Source: DASUPK01 sp963782345
Lineage (GTDB): Bacteria > Actinomycetota > Thermoleophilia > Solirubrobacterales > 70-9
Reading direction: 5' to 3'
Length of the DNA: 64,000 nucleotides
Assembly: GCA_963782345.1 (NCBI GenBank)
Contig: CAWAJF010000014.1
Coordinates: 124,001-188,000 of the forward strand
This document shows positions 55,734 through 63,595 of the stretch, piece after piece; position 1 is the first letter of the stretch, and each line of letters opens with the position of its first letter. A model generated the notes under the pieces. That model was not told the origin of the DNA. It saw only the letters and a list, made by a program, of their open reading frames with translations, and searched no databases. The translations under genes were made by a program, and so were the position numbers.

Positions 55734-57158
55734 TCAGGCCTGATCGGAATCGAGCATCCCCGCGAGCAGGTCGAGGTACTGCAGCAGGTGCCTGGTTCCG
55801 AGGAACTGCCGGATCACCCTGTCACGCGCCGCTTCCCCCATCTTCGCCGCGGCCTCGGGGTCCCCGAGCAGACGATCGATCGCCGCAACCGTGGCCGCGG
55901 GATCCAACGGATCCACGAGGACGCCGGAGACACCGTCCTCGATCTGATCCTGGATGCCCCCCACCGCCCCCGCCACGACCGGTCTCGATTTCCACATCGC
56001 CTCGGCGACGGTCAGCCCAAAGCCCTCGGCGAGGCTTTTCTGCACAACGACGTCGGAGCGCCGCTGGATCGCGTTGACCATTGCGGCGTTCTCCGCGACA
56101 TCGTCCATCGGCAGCGTGGCGAGATGCACCCGCGCGCGCACCTCCGGATCGAGGCTCTGACGCCCCGCGCGCACCTCCCCGAGCACCTCGGCTCCCTCGG
56201 GATCGTCCGCGACGCCGGCGACCGACGGGCCCACCAGCAGAAGGTGGGCGCCGGGCGTGCGGCAGTGCTCGGCGAAGGCACGCAGGACACCGATCGGGTC
56301 CTTGAGCCGGTCCCACCGGGACACCTGGCTGACGAGCGGCGCATCGTCGGGCACAGGACCGTCCTGGTCAAGCTCGGCACGGCGGTCCACACGAGCCTCG
56401 CTGTCGTCCAGGTGCCGGAAGAGCGCCTTGGTGAAGTGATCGCCCGCACCAACGCCGGTGACGGCGAGGATCGCGCGCACGGCATCGGGGTCGAGGTCCT
56501 GGTTCTTCGGAGAGAAGATGTCTATCGACGGAGGGACGATCCAGGTCCGGCCCTGATCGAGGCCGTCCCACGCAAATCGCTCGCGAGAGAAGACATACGC
56601 GTCGGCGTCGGCGATGTACGGGCGCAGGAAGTCCCACGCCGCGTGGGCGTAGGGACCCGGGTTGTCGATGCCGATGTGACAGCGCCAGACCACGCTCACG
56701 TCTGACGACTCGACGTGGGCCACCAGGCCCGCCGGCTGGGGGTCGTGGATATAGACGATGTCCCCCTTTTGGACGAGCCCCGAGAGCTCGTCCGCGCTCT
56801 CGATCAGGCCCCGCTGATAGGTCTCGTGCTCCGCGCGGCCGAGCTCGCCGTCGTCGCCCGGGGACTCGTGCAGGTGGTTGTGGAGCCGCTTCGTGAGCCG
56901 GAAGAACTCCGGGCTGCCCCCGATCGTCAGCCAGCGCAGGTCCACTCCCGCGCCGCGGCCGTACGCGAGGAGCGAGTGCAACATCTCGGCGACCCCCCCG
57001 CCCCGCGCCGTCGAGTTGACGTGCCAGACGATGCGGCCCCGCAGCACCTCATGTGCCCTCGCGATCGCGTCCTCGACCTCGCCGTAGCCGTCGCCGAGAA
57101 GGGGCCGAAAACGCTCCGTCGAGATCGCGGCGACCGGGACCTCCTGCAATGCCGTCAT
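55734..57158 (-). CDS. Trehalose synthase, GT4 family (TreT-like)
   Basis: 474 residues from the ATG ending at 57158. IVWHVNSTARGGGVAEMLHS and AYGRGAGVDLRWLTIGGSPE, then KGDIVYIHDPQPAGLVAHVE and VVWRCHIGIDNPGPYAHAAW are typical of the glycosyl-transferring trehalose synthase TreT. VQKSLAEGFGLTVAEAMWKS has the GT4 E-x7-E nucleotide-sugar motif. It makes trehalose from NDP-glucose and glucose, a compatible solute and stress protectant. Frames extending further upstream lack homology; TAGGGT lies 7 bases before this ATG. Confidence 0.9.
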   Translation of the reverse strand: MTALQEVPVAAISTERFRPLLGDGYGEVEDAIARAHEVLRGRIVWHVNSTARGGGVAEMLHSLLAYGRGAGVDLRWLTIGGSPEFFRLTKRLHNHLHESPGDDGELGRAEHETYQRGLIESADELSGLVQKGDIVYIHDPQPAGLVAHVESSDVSVVWRCHIGIDNPGPYAHAAWDFLRPYIADADAYVFSRERFAWDGLDQGRTWIVPPSIDIFSPKNQDLDPDAVRAILAVTGVGAGDHFTKALFRHLDDSEARVDRRAELDQDGPVPDDAPLVSQVSRWDRLKDPIGVLRAFAEHCRTPGAHLLLVGPSVAGVADDPEGAEVLGEVRAGRQSLDPEVRARVHLATLPMDDVAENAAMVNAIQRRSDVVVQKSLAEGFGLTVAEAMWKSRPVVAGAVGGIQDQIEDGVSGVLVDPLDPAATVAAIDRLLGDPEAAAKMGEAARDRVIRQFLGTRHLLQYLDLLAGMLDSDQA

Positions 57159-57165
57159 TGAGCAA

Positions 57166-57171
57166 ACCCTA
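57166..57171 (-). promoter_or_regulatory. -10 element TAGGGT of the trehalose synthase gene
   Basis: On the minus strand TAGGGT ends 7 bases before the ATG at 57158. The 53-bp gap is shared with the divergent ZIP pseudogene. Confidence 0.45.
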
Positions 57172-57199
57172 AGGCGCGGAGACCCTCCGCGCCACCGCT

Positions 57200-57205
57200 T
57201 ACGCT
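57200..57205 (+). promoter_or_regulatory. -10 element TACGCT of the ZIP gene remnant
   Basis: TACGCT ends 6 bases before the GTG at 57212; identical hexamers serve the genes at 4499 and 12808. Confidence 0.45.
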
Positions 57206-57211
57206 GATCTG

Positions 57212-57758
57212 GTGCTGATCCTGCTCCTGGCGGCGACCGCGACGACGCTCGCGACCGGCCTGGGAGCGATCCCCGTCTTCTGGCTCGGGGGACGCGCCTC
57301 CGCATCGCAGCCGGCGCTGTACGGGCTGGCGGCCGGGGCGATGACGGTTGCCTCGATCGTCGGACTGCTGAAGCCGGGCTTCGACCAGGGCTCGACCGCC
57401 GCGGTGGTCGCTGGAGTGGCGACCGGCGTCGCCTTCCTCGTCATCACGCGCGTCGCGCTGGGCCGCTCACACCTCGAGGTCGGAGGACGAACCGGCCCGG
57501 GAGCGCGGCTGTCGGTTCTCGTCTTCCTCGTCCTGCTGGTTCACAGCCTGCCGGAGGGGTTCTCGATCGGGACCGCCTACGCCTCGGACATTTCGGGACT
57601 GCCCTACTCCTTCGGGTTCGCGGCGGGCGATGCTCGCGCTGGTCGCCTCCGACCTTGCGCCTCGGGCGCTGCGTGGGAGAGGGGCGCGACGGGGAACTCT
57701 GGGCGCGGTCGGAGGCGCAGCGGTCATGCTCGTCCTCAGCGCAGCGCTCGGCGTCTAG
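57212..57758 (+). pseudogene. ZIP-family metal transporter, internally deleted and frameshifted
   Basis: The N-terminal ~130 residues are a good ZIP start: TLATGLGAIPVFWLGGRASA, VHSLPEGFSIGTAYASDISG with the HxxPEG metal site. Next comes LPYSFGFAAG, which in relatives belongs near the last helices, so about 50-60 residues including the second HNxPEG site are missing. Right after AAG the sense continues only in another frame as AMLALVASDLAPRALRGRGA and LGAVGGAAVMLVLSAALGV, ending at 57758. Both faults should inactivate metal uptake. The following MMPL promoter lies just past the stop. Confidence 0.7.
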
Positions 57759-57776
57759 CCAGAACGATGACGTCCT

Positions 57777-57782
57777 TATCAT
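57777..57782 (+). promoter_or_regulatory. -10 element TATCAT of the third MMPL gene
   Basis: TATCAT ends 7 bases before the GTG at 57790 and supports that start over longer frames. Confidence 0.5.
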
Positions 57783-57789
57783 CGGTTCC

Positions 57790-60027
57790 GTGGAGGCCTG
57801 GACCCGCCGGGTGATCCGGCACCGCAAGATCGTTATCGCGGCCTGGCTCGTCCTCCTCGTGGTGGGAGGGTATGGCGCGGCCAACGTCGGCAAGCTGCTC
57901 AGCAACCGCTTCAGCGTCCCCGGCTCGGATGCCGAGAATGGCCTCAACCTGCTCCGGGACCGGCTGCACGAGCGCAGCGACGGCGCCTTCACCCTGATCG
58001 CACAGGCGAATCGGCCCGTCGTCCGGACGCCCGCCTTCCAGCGGCAGCTGGAGGCGGCCGCCGGCAAGGGTGCCGCGGTCCTCACCAACGGAGATGCCGG
58101 CCCAGTGCAGGTGGCCTCGCCACAGCTGGCCTATGTCCAGATCAACACCTCGCTGGAGAACGCTGACGCGTCGAAGAAGACCTCGGACCTTCGGCGGGCG
58201 ATCCCCTCGATCCCGGGCGCGACGACCTACGTCTCCGGCTTCCCCGCGATCAATCACGACACGCAGAAGATCTACAACAAGGACCTGGCCAAGGGCGAGG
58301 CGATCGCCATTCCCGTGGCCATCCTGATCCTCGCGTTCATGTTCGGCACGCTGGTGGCGATCGGCGTGCCGCTCGCGTTCGCGTTCGTCTCGATCCCAAC
58401 CACACTGGGGATCGTCTGGATCTTCGCCCACTTCATGGACATGGCGATCTACGTGACGAACATCGTCACCCTGATCGGGCTGGCGATCGCGATCGACTAC
58501 TCGATGCTGGTGGTCTTCCGCTTCCGCGAGGAGCTCGAGAGGCAGAACGAAGTCAACGAGGCCCTGGTCACCACCATGAGCACGGCGGGCCGGGCCACCC
58601 TGTTCTCGGGCGGGACGGTGACGATCGGGCTGGCGCTGCTGGTCTTCATGCCTCTGCCGTTCATGCGCTCGATGGGCGTCGGCGGCCTGCTCGTTCCCCT
58701 GGTGTCGATCATCGCCTCGGCCACGTTCCTCCCCGCGCTGCTCGCGGTCCTGGGGCGGAAGGTGAACCGGCTGCGCGTCATCCCCAGGCGCATCCTGGAG
58801 GCCCGCGCCGTGGGCCGGCCCGGCTTCTGGACCCGGCTCTCACGCTCGATCATGCGCCACCCCGTCGTCTACCTGATCTCCGCCACGGCGATCATGCTGG
58901 CGCTCGCCCTGCCCGCTCTCGGTCTGCACCTGACCTCGGGCGATAACCGCGGTGTGCCGCTGACCACCGAATCGACCCGCGGGCTGCACCTGCTCGACAC
59001 CACCCTCGGCCCGGGCGCCCTGGCCCCGAACCAGATCGTGGTCAACACGCACCAGCCGAACGGCGCGCTATCCCGTCAAACGATCGCCTCCGAGTGCCGG
59101 CTGATCAAGTCCCTGCGGCAGGACCCGGAGGTGCAGCCGCAGACGATTCAGGCGCCGGTCACAGCGGCGTCCTGCGCGTCGGGAGCCCGGCCGACCGCGG
59201 TGCAGATCGCCGCCGCGAAGCGTGCGAGGCTGCTCGACTCGAGCGCCTCGCTTGCTCAGGTGAGGGCGGCCGGCCACAGCGACTCCGGAACCGGCGCCGC
59301 CAAGCATCTCGTCGATCGCATCCGCAACGACTACGTTCCCGGCTCTCGCTTTCCCCAGAGCGACGACGTGCTGCTGACCGGCGCGCCGGCCTTCGGCGTG
59401 GACTTCATCGACACCGCCTACGGGGCATTCCCGTGGCTCGTGCTGGCGGTGTTGGTGCTGTCCTACCTGCTGCTGCTGCGGGCCTTCCGCTCGATCTTCC
59501 TGCCGCTCAAGGCGGTCCTCCTCAACCTGCTCTCTGTGAGCGCCACCTACGGCGTGCTCGTGCTCACCTTCCAGCACGACCTTCATTCGGTGATCGGCCT
59601 GCAGGGCTCCCAGCAGATCGAGGCGTGGATCCCGATCTTCCTCTTCGCCATGCTCTTCGGCCTCTCGATGGACTACGAGGTGTTCCTGCTCTCACGGATG
59701 CGCGAGGAATGGGACAACAGCCACGACAACGAGCAGGCCGTCGCCAGCGGCCTCGAGCACACCGGCCGGATCATCACCGCCGCGGCGATCATCATGATCG
59801 CCGCCTTCTCCGGCTTCACCGCCGGCTCCTTCGTCGGCCTTCAGGAGTTCGGCGTCGGGCTCTCCGCCGCGATCCTGCTCGATGCGACGATCGTCCGCGC
59901 ACTGCTCGTCCCGGCGCTGATGAAGATCCTCGGCGACTGGAACTGGTATCTGCCCGACGGCCTCCGCCGCGCCATGCGGCTTTCGCCGCCAAAGGCCGCC
60001 ACCGGGATCCGGGGCGGCTCGGAGTAG
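57790..60027 (+). CDS. MMPL/RND family transporter
   Basis: 745 residues with a GTG start. Twelve helices, with VTLIGLAIAIDYSMLVVFRF and FAMLFGLSMDYEVFLLSRMR as the two Asp-Tyr proton-relay sites. The first extracytoplasmic loop begins after NRFSVPGSDAENGLNLLRDR, a common start of actinobacterial MMPL proteins. It exports lipid-like or toxic compounds; the substrate is unknown. It is the third MMPL gene in this window and is not close in sequence to the other two. Single gene. Confidence 0.92.
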   Translation: MEAWTRRVIRHRKIVIAAWLVLLVVGGYGAANVGKLLSNRFSVPGSDAENGLNLLRDRLHERSDGAFTLIAQANRPVVRTPAFQRQLEAAAGKGAAVLTNGDAGPVQVASPQLAYVQINTSLENADASKKTSDLRRAIPSIPGATTYVSGFPAINHDTQKIYNKDLAKGEAIAIPVAILILAFMFGTLVAIGVPLAFAFVSIPTTLGIVWIFAHFMDMAIYVTNIVTLIGLAIAIDYSMLVVFRFREELERQNEVNEALVTTMSTAGRATLFSGGTVTIGLALLVFMPLPFMRSMGVGGLLVPLVSIIASATFLPALLAVLGRKVNRLRVIPRRILEARAVGRPGFWTRLSRSIMRHPVVYLISATAIMLALALPALGLHLTSGDNRGVPLTTESTRGLHLLDTTLGPGALAPNQIVVNTHQPNGALSRQTIASECRLIKSLRQDPEVQPQTIQAPVTAASCASGARPTAVQIAAAKRARLLDSSASLAQVRAAGHSDSGTGAAKHLVDRIRNDYVPGSRFPQSDDVLLTGAPAFGVDFIDTAYGAFPWLVLAVLVLSYLLLLRAFRSIFLPLKAVLLNLLSVSATYGVLVLTFQHDLHSVIGLQGSQQIEAWIPIFLFAMLFGLSMDYEVFLLSRMREEWDNSHDNEQAVASGLEHTGRIITAAAIIMIAAFSGFTAGSFVGLQEFGVGLSAAILLDATIVRALLVPALMKILGDWNWYLPDGLRRAMRLSPPKAATGIRGGSE

Positions 60028-60028
60028 C

Positions 60029-60048
60029 GGAGCCGAGTCCGGGGCTCC
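60029..60048 (+). terminator. Small hairpin after the MMPL gene
   Basis: GGAGCC (60029-60034)/GGCTCC (60043-60048), loop of 8, right after the stop codon. Modest stability and no U-tract. Confidence 0.3.
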
Positions 60049-60088
60049 CGCACTCAAGTCGAGAAGGCGGGGACCCGATACCTGACTA

Positions 60089-60334
60089 ATGAGCGCCGAG
60101 ATCAGGCGGGAACGGGTCGTGCTCCAGACCGACCGGTACACGATCGTCGGGGATGTGACGCTGCCCGCCGAGGGATTCCACAGCCGGCTCTCCGACCTGC
60201 TCAATCGCGAAGGCGTTCAATTCATCCCGGTGGTCGACGCGACCATCACCGGACGAGACGGTAAGCCGCCCATGCAGCGCCCGTTCATCGCGGTCGCGCG
60301 CGACCACGTGCAGGTCGCATACGAGAGCGAATAG
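60089..60334 (+). CDS. Small conserved protein, DUF6812-like
   Basis: 81 residues. VVLQTDRYTIVGDVTLPAEG, SRLSDLLNREGVQFIPVVDA and PFIAVARDHVQVAYESE follow the pattern of the short beta-barrel-like DUF6812 proteins of Actinobacteria. Cytosolic, function unknown. It faces the algH-like gene tail to tail, with 3 bases between stops. Confidence 0.75.
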   Translation: MSAEIRRERVVLQTDRYTIVGDVTLPAEGFHSRLSDLLNREGVQFIPVVDATITGRDGKPPMQRPFIAVARDHVQVAYESE

Positions 60335-60337
60335 CTC

Positions 60338-60862
60338 CTAGTTGACGGATGGGTCCGGGGGCATTCGCGCCAGCAGGGCGAACTCGCCGCCCTTCCGGGC
60401 AAGGACGTCGGCCCAGAGGTCGCCATCGCCGAACGGGTCGTCCGGGTGCGCTCCCTCGATGATCCAGGCCTCCTGCTCCAGCTCGCCCTCGAGCTGGCCG
60501 GCCCCCCAGCCTGCGTAGCCCGCGAAGACACGCATCCGAGACAGCTCCGGCGGGTTCTCGAGGTCCACCATCCCCACCGTCCCGACGATCAGCTTCGTCG
60601 CACCGGCCGGGTCGAGGTGGTCGCCGATCGCGGTGACGGCGTTCGGCTGCACCGGGCCTCCAATGTGCAGGACGTGCTCGTCCCCGATCAGCTCCGCCAG
60701 CTCCGGGGACGACTCGCCCACGGTCGTCTCCGAGGGCCGGTTGAGCACGAGGCCGAACGCCCCCTCCTCGGAGTGCTCGACCATCAGGATCACCGTCCTG
60801 TTGAAGTAGTCCGGCATGCTTGGCGACGCGATCAGCAGCCTGCCGTTGAGACTCTCGCTCAC
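60338..60862 (-). CDS. YqgE/AlgH family protein
   Basis: 174 residues from the GTG ending at 60862. LNGRLLIASPSMPDYFNRTV, ILMVEHSEEGAFGLVLNRPS and VFAGYAGWGAGQLEGELEQE, then AWIIEGAHPDDPFGD identify the UPF0301/AlgH family. It is implicated in alginate regulation in Pseudomonas, and its biochemical role is unsettled. The frame extends to an ATG at 60914-60916, but TATTCT placed 8 bases before the GTG and family N-termini favour the shorter form. Confidence 0.9.
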   Translation of the reverse strand: MSESLNGRLLIASPSMPDYFNRTVILMVEHSEEGAFGLVLNRPSETTVGESSPELAELIGDEHVLHIGGPVQPNAVTAIGDHLDPAGATKLIVGTVGMVDLENPPELSRMRVFAGYAGWGAGQLEGELEQEAWIIEGAHPDDPFGDGDLWADVLARKGGEFALLARMPPDPSVN

Positions 60863-60870
60863 GTCATCGG

Positions 60871-60876
60871 AGAATA
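60871..60876 (-). promoter_or_regulatory. -10 element TATTCT of the algH-like gene
   Basis: On the minus strand TATTCT ends 8 bases before the GTG at 60862, supporting the short start. The divergent GST gene begins 66 bp away. Confidence 0.45.
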
Positions 60877-60927
60877 GGATTGTGAGAGGGTGCTCCGCGG
60901 AGTGAGCGAGGAGCAACCCGATTGAAG

Positions 60928-61668
60928 ATGGGCATCAAGCTCTACGGCACGCTGCCGTCGCCTCCCTCGCATTCCGTCCGCCTGATGCTCGAGTCGAAGG
61001 GCCTCGACTACAAGGTGATCTGGCTGCTCCCGGGCCTGCATCCCGCCCTCCTGCGGACCCGCGGGTTCCGCGGCGGGACCGTCCCGTCGATCAAGATCGA
61101 CGGCCGCAGGCTGCAGCAGTCGCGGGCGATCTCGCGCGCACTCGAGGAGCTCAAGCCGGAGCCGCCCCTGTTCCCGGTGGATCCGGGGCGGCGACTCGAG
61201 GTCGAGGAGGCCGAGCGCTGGGGAGACGAGGTCCTCCAGGACGTCCCGCGCAGGATCGTCCGCTGGCTCTCGGTCCACCGCCCCGAGACGAGGACGATGA
61301 TCGCCCGGGAGATCGGCGTCCCCCTTCCCAGGTTCGCCGCCTGGATCAACGCGCCCTCCGCGCGCCACATGGCCAAGAAGGTGAGCAGCGACGAGGAGAT
61401 CCAGAACTCCATCGCGCTCGTGCCGGAGGCGCTCAACCACGTGGACGAGCTGATCGGGCAGGGTGTGATCGGAGGCGAGCCGCCGAACGCGGCGGACTTC
61501 CAGATCGCGACCTCGGTGCGCGCCCTGCTCACGGTCCAGGATCTGCGCTCGGCCTGCAGGGGGCGGCCGGCGGCGGACCTGGCGATGCGGCTGGTCCCCG
61601 AGTTTGGAAACGACTTCCCGGCCGGCCTGCTGCCGCCCGAGATGCTCAGGGCGTCAGCACGATCTTGA
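60928..61668 (+). CDS. Glutathione S-transferase-like protein
   Basis: 246 residues from ATG 60928 (TTG 60922 is possible). The thioredoxin-like N-terminal domain is IKLYGTLPSPPSHSVRLMLE, SKGLDYKVIWLLPGLHPALL and RGGTVPSIKIDGRRLQQSRA (cis-Pro and the glutathione-binding Gln-Ser). An all-helical C-terminal domain ends with PPNAADFQIATSVRALLTVQ. Most Actinobacteria use mycothiol, so the thiol cofactor may differ. The 3' end overlaps the convergent alcohol dehydrogenase gene by 23 bases. Confidence 0.88.
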   Translation: MGIKLYGTLPSPPSHSVRLMLESKGLDYKVIWLLPGLHPALLRTRGFRGGTVPSIKIDGRRLQQSRAISRALEELKPEPPLFPVDPGRRLEVEEAERWGDEVLQDVPRRIVRWLSVHRPETRTMIAREIGVPLPRFAAWINAPSARHMAKKVSSDEEIQNSIALVPEALNHVDELIGQGVIGGEPPNAADFQIATSVRALLTVQDLRSACRGRPAADLAMRLVPEFGNDFPAGLLPPEMLRASARS

Positions 61669-62680
61669 GCGCCTCCCTGTTGTCGTAGATCCGGTAGGCC
61701 TCCGGCGCTTCGTCGAGCTTCATGTGGTGGGTGACCAGCGGCGCGGGGTCGAGCGCTCCCGCCGAGAGCAGCTCCAGAACCCGATCGAGGTGCTTGATCA
61801 CGTTCGCGTGCCCGCTGGTCAGGGTCAACGCCTTGATCCAGAGCACGCCCATGTGGACCTCGGCCCGCTCCGCGTAGACGCCGGTGACCGAGACCGTCCC
61901 GGCCTTGCGCGCCAGGCGCAGAGCCAGGTCGAGCGCCTCGGGGTGGCCGACCGCATCGACCGCCAGCTCCACCCCGCGCCCCTCGGTGAGCTTCTTGACC
62001 TCGTCGCGCGGGTTCTGCTCGGTGAGATGCACCGGCGTCGCGCCGAAGGACTCCGCCATTCGCAGCCGGTCCTCGACCGTGTCGATGGCGATCACCTCGG
62101 ACGCCCCGGCGGCCCTGGCGGCCTGCACCGCGCAAAGCCCGACCGGCCCCATGCCGAGGATCGCGGCGGTCTCGCCCTCGGCGAGCGGCCGCGAGTCGAT
62201 CGCGTGGAAGCCCGTTCCCATCACGTCACCGGCGAACAGCGCGACGTCGTCGGAAAGGCCCTCCGGGACCTTCCGGAGGTCGAGATTGGCGTGAGGCACC
62301 AGCACCTGCTCGGCCTGCGCGCCCTGCAGCGAGCCGAGCGTCGCCCCGTGCCCGTAGACGCGGCCCTCGTCGCACTTGTGGAACTCCTCGCGCTGACAGA
62401 AGAAGCACCTTCCGCAGGCGGTCGCATAGGTGCCCAGCACCCGGTCGCCGACCGCGACGCGGGTGACCTCGTCGCCGGCGGCGATCACCTCCCCGACGAA
62501 CTCGTGGCCGATCACGAAGCCCGGATCGATCTGCACGCGCCCGTGGTAGATGTGGAGGTCCGAGCCGCAGATGCCGCTGGCCTCGACGCGGACGATCGCG
62601 TCGTCCGCCGCCAGCAGCTCCGGCTCTGGGACCTCGTCGAGCCGGACCTCGCCCGGGGCCTGGAAGGTGACCGCACGCAT
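61646..62680 (-). CDS. Zinc-dependent alcohol dehydrogenase (MDR superfamily)
   Basis: 344 residues. Catalytic zinc ligands lie in VEASGICGSDLHIYHG (Cys about 38) and VIGHEFVGEV (His-Glu about 59-60). The structural zinc site has four Cys in GRCFFCQREEFHKCDE and the preceding C. The nucleotide-binding motif is AAILGMGPVGLCAVQAARAA, followed by EVIAIDTVEDR, whose Asp prefers NAD+. It resembles the threonine/sorbitol or glutathione-independent formaldehyde dehydrogenase-like subgroup; the substrate is not clear. TAGGCT lies 6 bases before the ATG. Confidence 0.92.
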   Translation of the reverse strand: MRAVTFQAPGEVRLDEVPEPELLAADDAIVRVEASGICGSDLHIYHGRVQIDPGFVIGHEFVGEVIAAGDEVTRVAVGDRVLGTYATACGRCFFCQREEFHKCDEGRVYGHGATLGSLQGAQAEQVLVPHANLDLRKVPEGLSDDVALFAGDVMGTGFHAIDSRPLAEGETAAILGMGPVGLCAVQAARAAGASEVIAIDTVEDRLRMAESFGATPVHLTEQNPRDEVKKLTEGRGVELAVDAVGHPEALDLALRLARKAGTVSVTGVYAERAEVHMGVLWIKALTLTSGHANVIKHLDRVLELLSAGALDPAPLVTHHMKLDEAPEAYRIYDNREALKIVLTP

Positions 62681-62686
62681 AGCTGG

Positions 62687-62692
62687 AGCCTA
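62687..62692 (-). promoter_or_regulatory. -10 element TAGGCT of the alcohol dehydrogenase gene
   Basis: On the minus strand TAGGCT ends 6 bases before the ATG at 62680. The same hexamer and spacing serve recR. The two divergent starts here are only 28 bp apart. Confidence 0.5.
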
Positions 62693-62708
62693 TGAGAGGA
62701 TCGCCTCG

Positions 62709-63563
62709 ATGAGCATCGAGAAGACGCGCCCGGTCCTGATCACGGGCTGCTCGACCGGGATCGGAAGGGCGACCGCGGAGCGCCTGGCCGCCGACGGCTG
62801 GAACGTGCATGCAACGGCGCGACGCCCGGAGGCGATCGAGGACCTCGCGAAGAGCGGCTGCAAGACCCTCGCCCTGGACGTCACCGACGAGCGCTCGATG
62901 GAGGAGGCGGTCGTCGAGGCCGAGCAGGACGGCCCAATCGGCGCCCTGATCAACAACGCCGGCTACAGCCAGAGCGGCGCGGTCGAGACGATCCCGATGG
63001 AGAGCGTCCGCCGCCAGTTCGAGACCAACGTCTTCGGCCTCCTCCGGATGTGCCAGCTCGTCCTCCCGGGGATGCGCCGCGCGGGCTCGGGCCGCATCAT
63101 CAACCTGAGCTCGATGGGCGGCAAGCTGACCTTTCCCGGCGGCGGCATCTACCACGCCACCAAGCACGCGGTCGAGGCGCTCTCGGACGCCCTGCGCTTC
63201 GAGGTCAAGGAGTTCGGGATCGAGGTGGTGATCATCGAGCCCGGCCTGATCATCACCGAGTTCGGCGAGACCGCCAACGCCAGCATCGGCGCCGTCGAGG
63301 ACCACGGGCCCTACGCCAAGTTCAACGAGGACGTCGGCAGGGTGACCGCGAACGCCTACACGGGGCCGATGGCGCGGTTCGGCGCGGGCCCCGAGGCCGT
63401 GGCCGGCAAGATCGCGAAGGCGCTCACGGCGAGTCGGCCGGCGACCCGCTACAAGGTGACGCCGTCGGCCAGGGTGATGATGGGAACGCGGCGGCTGGTC
63501 ACCGACCGGATGTGGGACCGCTTTGTGCGCTCCCAGTACCCGCCCCCCAGGCCCGAGTCCTGA
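62709..63563 (+). CDS. Short-chain dehydrogenase/reductase
   Basis: 284 residues. The cofactor motif is VLITGCSTGIGRATAERLAA (TGxxxGIG), with Arg pairs after beta-2 (ATARRPEAI) favouring NADP. ALINNAGYSQSGAVETIPME (NNAG), IINLSSMGGKLTFPGGGIYH and YHATKHAVEALSDAL give the Ser-Tyr-Lys triad. It is a classical SDR of the retinol-dehydrogenase-like group. It diverges from the zinc alcohol dehydrogenase, so the two oxidoreductases may share control. Substrate unknown. Confidence 0.93.
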   Translation: MSIEKTRPVLITGCSTGIGRATAERLAADGWNVHATARRPEAIEDLAKSGCKTLALDVTDERSMEEAVVEAEQDGPIGALINNAGYSQSGAVETIPMESVRRQFETNVFGLLRMCQLVLPGMRRAGSGRIINLSSMGGKLTFPGGGIYHATKHAVEALSDALRFEVKEFGIEVVIIEPGLIITEFGETANASIGAVEDHGPYAKFNEDVGRVTANAYTGPMARFGAGPEAVAGKIAKALTASRPATRYKVTPSARVMMGTRRLVTDRMWDRFVRSQYPPPRPES

Positions 63564-63583
63564 CCCGCCCGCGCACGCCCGCA

Positions 63584-63589
63584 TAGAGT
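63584..63589 (+). promoter_or_regulatory. -10 element TAGAGT of the phosphate transporter gene
   Basis: TAGAGT ends 6 bases before the ATG at 63596, no Shine-Dalgarno. Confidence 0.5.
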
Positions 63590-63595
63590 CGGGGC

